Source of the DNA: Cercospora beticola
Taxonomy: Eukaryota > Ascomycota > Dothideomycetes > Mycosphaerellales > Mycosphaerellaceae
Reading direction: 5' to 3'
Length of the DNA stretch: 64,000 nucleotides
NCBI RefSeq assembly: GCF_033473495.1
Contig: NC_088939.1
Location: forward strand, 4,030,001 to 4,094,000
Positions 56,649-64,000 of the stretch are shown here, piece after piece. A model generated the notes under the pieces. That model did not search any database. It was not told where the DNA came from and saw only the letters and a list, made by a program, of their open reading frames with translations. The position numbers were made by a program, and so were the translations under genes. Position 1 is the stretch's first letter; each line of letters starts with the position of its first letter.

Positions 56649-57490
56649 GTGTTGCCTCTCCTCAGTTCTGGCCGTCTATAGGAAAGGATAGAGCCTGTCT
56701 CTCCAAATAGAGACTTGGCATCCGAGCTGCTGGCTAGCTCTTACTCTGTACGCCAGCTCAGCTCCTGTCTTGCCTGACAAGCAAAAGGGAATGCATCCTG
56801 CACTGCTCCAGCAATCCGCACTGACTGGCGGCGAAACATTGTCGCATCTTCGGCTTCGGCTGTCCATGCTCGAGACCAAGCTAAAGTGCGCGAGGCACTA
56901 GAGACTAGAAAGTCAACATTGCGATAAGGACACGAGAGGGACGTCTGCTCAATGTGGATCCGTACGTAGCCATCTGCCGATGCCGACACGAGCAAAGTGC
57001 CGGCGTGGACCCGTAATCTGAAGCTTGGTGAATTGAAGCAACGCGGAGTGTGCATAAATGCTAGTTCGCCAAGGCTGCACAACTGCACAGCCCTGGAGCT
57101 ACCCCTGGTCTATGCTGCAGTATCCCTGTAGTGACACTAGAGTAGACCAGTTTCTCGAATGTCATCAAGATAGTTGGGTACCGCCGAACGAGTGCGCAAG
57201 CGACGTATCTGTTGCAGCTAGTTTCAATTGTTTGTGTTCTTATTGCTCATCGATTCGAAGCTCTGGTCAATATTCCCCACGTAATGTGCCGCGTGGCCGC
57301 AGTTGCAAGACACCAGCTCATCGAGGTTGTGATCACTCCGGGGTCTCAGACTTATCGGTGCCAAGACCCATCCTTGAGGGTTGAGTTGATGATTGATCAG
57401 ATAGAGAGATACGTCGTGTGCTGACCGCTATCATGATGTTCTTCCGCAATGCGATCCCTCGTCCAGTCAATCAACCATGTCTGTCGTGGA
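56649..57490. promoter_or_regulatory. ABC transporter promoter and 3' end of the oxygenase gene
   Basis: Both neighbours are on the minus strand. The promoter of the ABC gene should lie near 56650-57100. No gene and no repeat of the CTGCGCAG motif were seen. Confidence 0.45.
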
Positions 57491-58426
57491 TCACAAATCA
57501 CCATCCTGATCATCCCAGATCACGAAAGCTCGTAGTTCAACGCTTTCCCTCGGTGACCCATTGTCATGTTCGCTCCTAAACGAGGTGTGCGGGACTCTCC
57601 GCGGAATCCCATCGTCCGCTCTTGAATCATACATCTTGAATATCAAAACCTCATCGGGCGTCATGCCTGAAGCGTAGTACCACTTGTGACTTTCCGGGTC
57701 TGCTGGGGGTTTCACTGCCCACAAGAAAGTATCTGGCGCGCCAGCTTGATACTTCTTGAACTGGGGATGATTCTTCTGTTCTTCAGTGAGCTGCTCCGGT
57801 TTGAGCCAGCGAATTGTCTGCTCGGCAAGCTCATCATCTTTGATACTGTGTGCATCGGCAACACACAGGGCGTCGCGATTGATTGTCTTGCGAGGTCGCC
57901 AGAGGTTGATCAAAGCCCAGCGACGTCTGGGATGCGCGGCCAAAGGCTTGAGATCCTCTCTTGGTCCATTGACAACGAGTCTTTCGTAGAATTGCTCAGC
58001 TCCGCGGTAAGAATAGTCGCAGTGAATGTAGCAATTGTTGGCCGAGCGGAATTCAATATCGTCGTCTTTGTAGCTTTCAACATCTTTCATCACCTTTGAC
58101 CAGTCTTCGCCTCGCTGGACGTGGTTGAAGGCAAAAGCATGAGAGGCCCCAGTCACTCTCTTGAGCAGCTCTTCGCATTCTGGGTAGTAGACTCGTTTGA
58201 TCTCATCATCATCTTCCCAAGTCTTCTGAACTGTCGGCGCCTTTACCCATGCAAAGCCTTGCTTATCGACCTTGTAATCAGACTCTGAGCCACGGACATC
58301 TGTGATCTTCATCTTCACCATCACACGTGGTACTCTCAAAGCTTTGACCAGTCCAGGCCAAATCTCATCAGTACCGCCATGCTCGGGCGTAAGCTGGTAT
58401 TGGAGTTCGCTTTCGACGGAGCCCAT
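57491..58426 (-). CDS. CmcJ/NvfI-family non-haem iron hydroxylase or desaturase
   Basis: A single exon of 311 codons from the ATG at 58426; a longer frame with an ATG at 58513 exists, but the family start fits 58426. A likely iron-binding HxD is His135 and Asp137 (YIHCDYSYRGA). The distal His is His280 (RVPHTSF), with Arg299 (VELRAFV) placed to hold 2-oxoglutarate. Other family marks are INLWRPRKTINRD and HKWYYASGMTPDEVLIFKMYDS. Relatives include the cephamycin enzyme CmcJ, the endoperoxide-forming NvfI and AsaB of the aspergillic acid locus. They oxidise secondary metabolites in the cytosol. It is divergent from the aminotransferase gene with a 575-bp shared promoter, which supports joint regulation. 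Substrate unknown. Confidence 0.88.
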   Translation of the reverse strand: MGSVESELQYQLTPEHGGTDEIWPGLVKALRVPRVMVKMKITDVRGSESDYKVDKQGFAWVKAPTVQKTWEDDDEIKRVYYPECEELLKRVTGASHAFAFNHVQRGEDWSKVMKDVESYKDDDIEFRSANNCYIHCDYSYRGAEQFYERLVVNGPREDLKPLAAHPRRRWALINLWRPRKTINRDALCVADAHSIKDDELAEQTIRWLKPEQLTEEQKNHPQFKKYQAGAPDTFLWAVKPPADPESHKWYYASGMTPDEVLIFKMYDSRADDGIPRRVPHTSFRSEHDNGSPRESVELRAFVIWDDQDGDL

Positions 58427-59001
58427 CTTCCAATTTTTCTGGCTGTGCTCAAAATTGTTGTACGATCGATGCTTTCTGGTAGTCTGGATTGCACCGCTGA
58501 GGTCTTGACTCAATGAAGATAGAGCTTACGAAAGATAGATGCTAGAGGTGCTTATCACGTTGGCCCAAGGAACGCGTCTTTAGGGTCTTGTGCTGCAGCC
58601 CTCCTACAGTAGTGTCAAAGCCATCACGTGTGAAGATGCACAAGTTGCAATCGCTTGTGTCGTATCCGCCGAAGCAGCGGCCGTGATGATACCGCTGTAG
58701 CGTACGAATGTGGCGTTGGCAGATACACTACCAAATTTGGAGAAGTCTCCAAGTCTCGAACCAGGGGTGAGACTAGGTGTCGCGAGGCGCATTGGTGCGC
58801 TCAAGGATACTCGGGAGATCCGATCCTTGTCCAAGAGCCGACCCCAGTCTCTGCTCTGATCCCAGGCATGGGGGAAATCAATGTGCCGAAGACTAACCTT
58901 GCTTAACAGTTGTTACCCCGGCCGGCCGTGAGAATCTCTAGCACACAGATCGAACATCAATCTCAAGAAAGGTACCACCCACTGTGGCAACAACAGATAC
59001 C
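58427..59001. promoter_or_regulatory. Shared divergent promoter, oxygenase / aminotransferase
   Basis: Both genes start outward. A 10-bp palindrome CGGCCGGCCG lies at 58919-58928, 73 bp before the aminotransferase ATG. It carries the CGG/CCG half-sites that fungal Zn2Cys6 regulators often bind. Function is inference. Confidence 0.5.
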
Positions 59002-60204
59002 ATGGCGACCCAAGGAACCGCAAAGCTCGACGCGAGCTTGTTGACGAAAACCCTGAACAGCGACCCAAGGCCGTTGCCTTCACCGGGTTCTGCTGAAGTG
59101 CGACTGTTGGACTATCACACTGACCACATGATCATTGCGTCTTGGAATGTGAGCACGGGCTGGTCTTCTCCCTCGCTGCAGCCATATGGACCGATTCCGC
59201 TTGCGCCATCCGCGTCCGCATTACATTACGCAACAGAATGTTTCGAAGGATTGAAACTGTTCCGTGGCCCAGATGGACGGCTGCGACTTTTCCGGCCCAT
59301 TGAGAACTGTGAGCGCATGCGGAGCTCGGCTGCCAGAGTTGCATTGCCGGATTTCAATGCTTCTGAGCTAGAGAAGCTCATTGTCGCTCTGTGCTCTCAT
59401 GAGGCACCGAAGTGGTTACCCAAAGATCAAGGAGATGGATCGTTGTACATCAGACCGACTCTCGTTGGAACTGATACAGCCCTCGCTACTTCGCGACCTC
59501 GCTCAGCTATACTTTTCATCTTTTTGACTGTGTTCCCTAAGATCACGAGCTCAATAACTGGCCCAGAAGCACAGCCAAAACCGGCGGAAGTGCCACGCAA
59601 AAGGTTGATGAAACTCCTCGCATCCGACAAGGACCAGATTCGTGCTTGGCCTGGAGGATATGGAAACACAAAGGTTGGCGCTAACTATGGTCCCACGCTG
59701 CATCTTCAAGACCAAGCAAAGGCTCGCGGATATGATCAGATTCTTTGGCTGTTTGGATCTGAGAGGTTCGTGACCGAGGCTGGTGCAAGCAATTTCTTTG
59801 TCGTGCTACGAGTCAATGATAGGAAGTGGCAACTAGTCACTGCTCCCGTGGAAGACGGTCTCATCCTTCCTGGAATTACGCGAGCAAGCATCTTGCAGTT
59901 GGCTCGCGAAAGGTTGCAACCCGCAGTGGGTGATGCCATTCAGATAGATGTCGTTGAAAGACAATTGACGATGAGCGAATTGTTCACTGCACATGGGCAG
60001 GGAAACGTTATCGAAGCTTTTGTCTCGGGGACTGCGCTTTTCATCACGCCTGTCGGCGTGATCTGCGCGGATGACCAAGATCTTGAGATCAATAGTGATC
60101 CTGTTGATGGATTCTTATGCTCTCAAATCATCAGAAGTGGCTTGATTGGTATCTTGAGCGGGAAGGAAGACCATGATTGGGCGTTGCCATTAGCTGAGGA
60201 CTAG
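59002..60204 (+). CDS. Branched-chain amino acid aminotransferase (class IV PLP enzyme)
   Basis: A single exon of 400 codons. The frame opens upstream only with GTG, so the ATG at 59002 is used. Fold marks are LHYATECFEGLKLFRGPDG, YIRPTLVGTD, and the PLP lysine Lys224 in GGYGNTKVGANYG. The later EAGASNFFVV and GITRASILQLARE are also typical. The enzyme exchanges the amino group between branched-chain amino acids and their keto acids with glutamate as partner. It has no clear mitochondrial presequence, so it is probably cytosolic. A gene of this family (TOXF) occurs in HC-toxin loci. Here it sits between tailoring genes and ends 20 bp from the P450 stop, so a pathway role is likely but unproven. 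Confidence 0.92.
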   Translation: MATQGTAKLDASLLTKTLNSDPRPLPSPGSAEVRLLDYHTDHMIIASWNVSTGWSSPSLQPYGPIPLAPSASALHYATECFEGLKLFRGPDGRLRLFRPIENCERMRSSAARVALPDFNASELEKLIVALCSHEAPKWLPKDQGDGSLYIRPTLVGTDTALATSRPRSAILFIFLTVFPKITSSITGPEAQPKPAEVPRKRLMKLLASDKDQIRAWPGGYGNTKVGANYGPTLHLQDQAKARGYDQILWLFGSERFVTEAGASNFFVVLRVNDRKWQLVTAPVEDGLILPGITRASILQLARERLQPAVGDAIQIDVVERQLTMSELFTAHGQGNVIEAFVSGTALFITPVGVICADDQDLEINSDPVDGFLCSQIIRSGLIGILSGKEDHDWALPLAED

Positions 60205-60224
60205 ATGTGTTGCGAGCGCCGACG

Positions 60225-61904
60225 TTACCAGTTTGGAAGAGTTATCAAGCATTTCCGTCCTTTCGGAGAGCTCACGAAGAAATAATCCGGAGTCATATCC
60301 TCAGGCGACATGGCTTTTGATAGTCTGGCTCCTCTGCATTCCCTGAAGAACAAAGCAAGTCCGAGGCGCAGTTCCATATAAGCCAGATTCATTCCGAGAC
60401 ACGTGCGAGTCCCGCCTCCAAAGGGGACATACACTTTCTTCTGGACGGGTGTCAGATTTCCCTCAGCCATGGATGGCAATTTGACATCCAGAAAGCGGGT
60501 TGGATCAAACTTCAGCGGGTCCGGCCAGATGTTCGGATCGTAACGCGTAGTGTACCTGTTTCAGATTAGACACATTCAGTGCCAAAAAAAAAAAACAAGC
60601 GGCAAGTAGAGCCTGTTGACTCACATTTGTGGCCATACCACTGTCCCGGGGGCAAGATCAAAACCAGCTATACGAGCACCACCAGGCGGGACCACGCGCT
60701 GTAGGCCGACGGCAACAGGCCCGTAGAGTCGTAAAGACTCATGGATCACCGCATTCAGGAAACGCGCTTGCTCAAGCTCCTTCTGCGACAAGCCGTCAGA
60801 AAGACCGGCAACCTCCTCTTCCAGTTCAGCCTGGATCTCAGGATGGGACAGCACGGCCCAAGTTGTGTAAGTCAAAGTAGAGGATGTGCTATCAGTACCA
60901 CCGAGCATGAGTGTGAGAGCCTCATCATGTATGTCATCGTCTGTGATAGATCGAACAGTCTCGCCGTCCAATTCATCAGCTTGAGCCACAATCTGCGTGA
61001 AGATATTGCGATTTTTGCCTTGGTCGTCTTGCTGCTTCACATTGGCGCGGAAGTTCTCTACTGCCATTGCGGTGTATTTCTCAACCTTGGGTCTCGCCTG
61101 AAGCAGTTCTTGCAGTCGACGAATGGGAAGGTATTTGATCACCGGCATGAGCCTCGGAAAATTTCGATAGAGCGATGAGCATCGCAGCGTTTTCTTTACT
61201 GCCTCGATATACCCTAAGTGCTTCAAGCGGATTAGAAACTGCGATATACAACAATCCGGGCATCTGTTACCTCGTCAGACTCCAGGAGGTTGAGCGATTC
61301 GCCAAACGAAAGCCTAGTGATAACGTCATTGGCCATGATGTTCCACCATGTGTATGCATCGCCTTCGCCGTTTGTTTCCGCATCGCGCTTGATTCGTTGT
61401 ACAGTAAGCGTGACGCGCTGGCGCACCTCAGTCGCCCAAAAAGTCTGGAGAGACGAGTTTGCGAGTGGACGAGCAAAGAGACGCCGACGCTGGCCGTGTA
61501 GAACGGGATCTCTGGTTGAGAAGAAACTACGCAGTAGTGAGTCGTACAAAGGCCCCTTCAAGTAGCCACGACTGGATCGGAATATGTCGGCAACTCCATC
61601 AGGATCCGCGACTGCGACCATATTCGGGCCCAGACGAACAACAGGGCCATATTTGTGATGTAGCCCGTCGACGTATTCATGAACACGGGGAACCAAAGCG
61701 TTGAAGGTAAATCCGAGTGAGGTGTACTTTGAGTACCATGGCCCGGGTACATCCGCAAGGTGATCTCGAGGCTGCGTTGCAAACTTTGGTAATGGTAAGC
61801 AGGGAAGTCAGCCATACATTCGTACTGCATCGAGATCATACCTGGAAGATTTTGAAGAGAAGGCCCAAGGCAGCGACAATCGCTCCCAGGAAGAGAAGCT
61901 CCAT
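60225..61904 (-). CDS. Cytochrome P450 monooxygenase
   Basis: Four exons, 61904-61842, 61783-61271, 61220-60625 and 60555-60225, give 500 residues. The introns are 58, 50 and 69 nt. The 50-nt one ends AAG, a rare acceptor, and is the least certain join. A membrane anchor (MELLFLGAIVAALGLLFKIF) starts the protein. The I-helix is LMLGGTDSTSS, ExxR is ESLRLYG, and the haem loop is FGGGTRTCLG with Cys443. All catalytic marks are intact. It belongs with secondary-metabolism P450s of the ER; the substrate is unknown. It is divergent from the reductase gene and tail-to-tail with the aminotransferase. A run of 12 A (60584-60595) lies in the last intron. Confidence 0.9.
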
Positions 61905-62596
61905 GACTTTTGTCGCAACGACGACACTATGTTGATTATAGTATCGTGATTGCGATGATCAAGCAACGAAATCAAAATTCGACAGAGGTAGCCTTCAATG
62001 GCAGCAAAGTGTTTCGGCAGTCGATGTTGTTTCTGGCTTGTGATTACCTTGCTGCAATGCTCATTGGCTCGCCGATCTGGGACACAATCGATTGCTGTCA
62101 ACTCCATAGCTCATCAGTGCGGACGCGGAATTGCAGACGCCCTTGATGCTACGTGGAGCCGGGGTAGCTTCAATCCCAGCCTCAACCAGGGTGGTGGTCT
62201 CAGGTCTGATGCAGGGTTCAATAGTACCTCAATCCGTCATCGAAAGCCACACTGGCCGCGATACGGAATTCCCAGGATGCTGCGGTTTGAGCCTTACGCA
62301 AGGCTAAATTCGATCCCGCTTGTTAGTCGCGAGCATAGGCGGAAGTGATAGCGCCGTATATTGGCAGTCATTCTACCGCCGCAAAGCCAGCTGCGGATGT
62401 GGATACGCTCGGCTTGGCGTTCGGGCTATCCTAGATCTGTGCCTATCAATACCAAGAACTTAGGTGCATGTAGGACACTCGGCCAGAGCTTGCTGTACAC
62501 CTCAGGTCGTTCTCAAGAGCCTCGCATTGTTTCTACTAACATCCACCTACTGTTGATTCATTTTTGTGATTGTTCGCACTAGGGAACACAGACACA
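61905..62596. promoter_or_regulatory. Shared divergent promoter, P450 / reductase
   Basis: Both genes start outward from this 692-bp stretch. A small inverted repeat, CCGCA at 62379-62383 and TGCGG at 62392-62396 with an 8-nt spacer, lies about 200 bp before the reductase ATG. Function is inference. Confidence 0.45.
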
Positions 62597-63787
62597 ATGG
62601 CTGCTGACCATTCTCTGCCACTGCCAGACCGCCAGCGAGCGATCAAGGTGGTCGAAGCGAGCACTGTTCGATTGGAAAAAGACGTCCCGTTACCGAAGCT
62701 CGAAGACGAAGATGTTCTTGTACGAGTACATTGTGTAGCGCTGAATCCGTTTGATTGGTGAGGTGCTGGAGCTTCCACTACGAGGAGAATCGAAAGTCTG
62801 ACAAGTTTGATAGGAAATCGTTAGATCTTTCCCCAGCTCCAGGGTCAACTTTTGGCTGCGATGTCGCGGGTGAAGTTGTTGCAGTTGGTGCCAAATGCCG
62901 GAACAATATCAAGGTCGGCGACCGAGTCTTCGGCCCAGTCAAAGGCAACGCATCAGATGCTCCGGAAAATGGTGGTTTTGCGGAGTATGCCACTATACGC
63001 GAAGTCGTCGCATGGAAGGTCCCAGACGGAATGCAATTTGAGCATGCGGCGACGCTGGGGATGTCGCTCATGACGGTTGGCCTTGCGCTTCATTATATGC
63101 TGAAGGTTCCACTGCCGCTGGATTCTCCCGGAAATAATGGTACCGGACGTTATGTTTTCATCTATGGAGGTGGAACGGCCACAGGAACTTTGGCTGTTCA
63201 GTGTGCTGCACTGTGAGCAGACACGCGAGTCAACTTTGGGCTATTGCTGATCCGTTTGCAGGTCCGGAATGCAGCCCGTCGTAGCTTGTTCACCGCGACA
63301 CTTCGCGCGCATGAAGTCGCTTGGAGTGGTTGCATGTTTTGATTACCATATCCCGACAGTGGCAGACGACGTCCGTGAATTCACCAATGATGGCCTCACA
63401 GAAGCTCTCGACTGCATCACAGATAGCGCGAGCATGAACATATGCTACAATGCGCTTGGCAGCCAGGGGGGACGATACGTGGGACTTGATCAATTCCCAA
63501 TACGTTCTCATACGCGGCGCGACGTCCGCCCAGAGTGGATCGTGGCATGGACTGTGAGCGGAGAAGGCATTCGATGGAAACGGCCGTACGCCAGAGCGCC
63601 GCGACCAAAGCACAAGGTCTTCGGGCAGACGTGGAATCCGGTGGCTCAGAAGCTGCTGGACTCCGGGGTACTCCAGACGCATCCCATCGACCTACGAAGC
63701 GGAGGGCTAGCTGCCATCCCGGAAGGCGTCGATGCGTTGCGAAAAGGGCTAACGGAAGGCAAGAAACTGGTGTATTCCATCGTATAG
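62597..63787 (+). CDS. ToxD/LovC-type medium-chain reductase (trans-acting enoyl reductase family)
   Basis: Three exons, 62597-62757, 62814-63212 and 63262-63787, give 361 residues. The introns are 56 nt (GTGAGG...TAG) and 49 nt (GTGAGC...GCTGAT...CAG). The family start is ALNPFDWKSLDLSPAPG, then GCDVAGEVVAVG, VGDRVFG, and the NADPH loop YGGGTATGTLAVQ. There are no structural-zinc cysteines, as usual in this group. Length matches LovC-like proteins (about 360). Such reductases either serve a partner polyketide synthase as separate enoyl reductases or act alone on pathway intermediates. No synthase is visible within the window, so the partner may lie to the right of 64000. Confidence 0.92.
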
Positions 63788-64000
63788 CAATCGGTTGATA
63801 GCAGGCTCATGTCGAGCAGGCCTGCGAGCGCTCGCGTGTGCCCGCCCTAGTTGAGAACCCCTGTCAGTGCAGTCGGATCCTGTAAAGCTTAGTGAACGGC
63901 ATTGCGGTGGTTCTCGAGTTGGCGTAAGCGACACTCTCGACGCCGTTCGTGATCTCGGCAGTGGAAGGTGCATCCGAGCACAATTGTGCCAGGAGCATGC

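Noticed and set aside
1..64000. CRISPR arrays, bacterial operons, rRNA genes
   Set aside because: None seen; the spliced genes show a eukaryotic nuclear sequence.

Overview
This window is nuclear DNA from a filamentous ascomycete. The reasons are short introns (about 47 to 124 nt) with GTRNGT-type donors and CTRAC-like branch points, compact genes on both strands, and fungal families such as a tricalbin, a Mug65-like DysF protein, an A-T-TE NRPS-like enzyme and several P450s. Protein style suggests a Dothideomycete, possibly near Mycosphaerellaceae. That last step is inference from memory of such families, not a search.

Left part (1-14 kb): the 5' part of a CYP52-type P450 runs off the left edge. 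A LEU2-type isopropylmalate dehydrogenase and an F-box-like protein follow, then about 5.5 kb with no convincing gene. Next come a small GFA-domain protein, the tiny TFIIH subunit Tfb5 (three exons, the first only 19 nt), a single-pass membrane protein with two PPxY motifs, and an SDR gene broken by an in-frame TGA.

Middle (14-41 kb): a 1476-residue tricalbin, an uncharacterised S/P-rich nuclear-looking protein, a DysF protein whose last exon lies beyond an apparent stop, a small helical membrane protein, and about 3.5 kb without a gene. These are followed by a Golgi-type glycosyltransferase, an MFS transporter, a Ser/Thr-rich secreted protein, a phosphoinositide-specific phospholipase C, an ADGF-type adenosine deaminase and a multi-pass membrane protein.

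Right part (41-64 kb): this looks like a secondary-metabolite locus, split by a very long acidic low-complexity protein (47.8-52.1 kb). An O-methyltransferase and an A-T-TE NRPS-like synthetase are divergent around a shared promoter that carries an inverted repeat. On the far side of the acidic protein lie a full ABC-B transporter, a CmcJ/NvfI-type non-haem iron oxygenase, a branched-chain aminotransferase, a P450 and a ToxD/LovC-type reductase. The aminotransferase could interconvert alpha-amino and alpha-keto acids, the A-T-TE enzyme could activate and join alpha-keto acids, and the OMT, P450, oxygenase and reductase could tailor the product for export. The aminotransferase plus ToxD-like pair also recalls HC-toxin-type loci, so a further PKS or NRPS may lie past the right edge. 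The product cannot be named from sequence alone.
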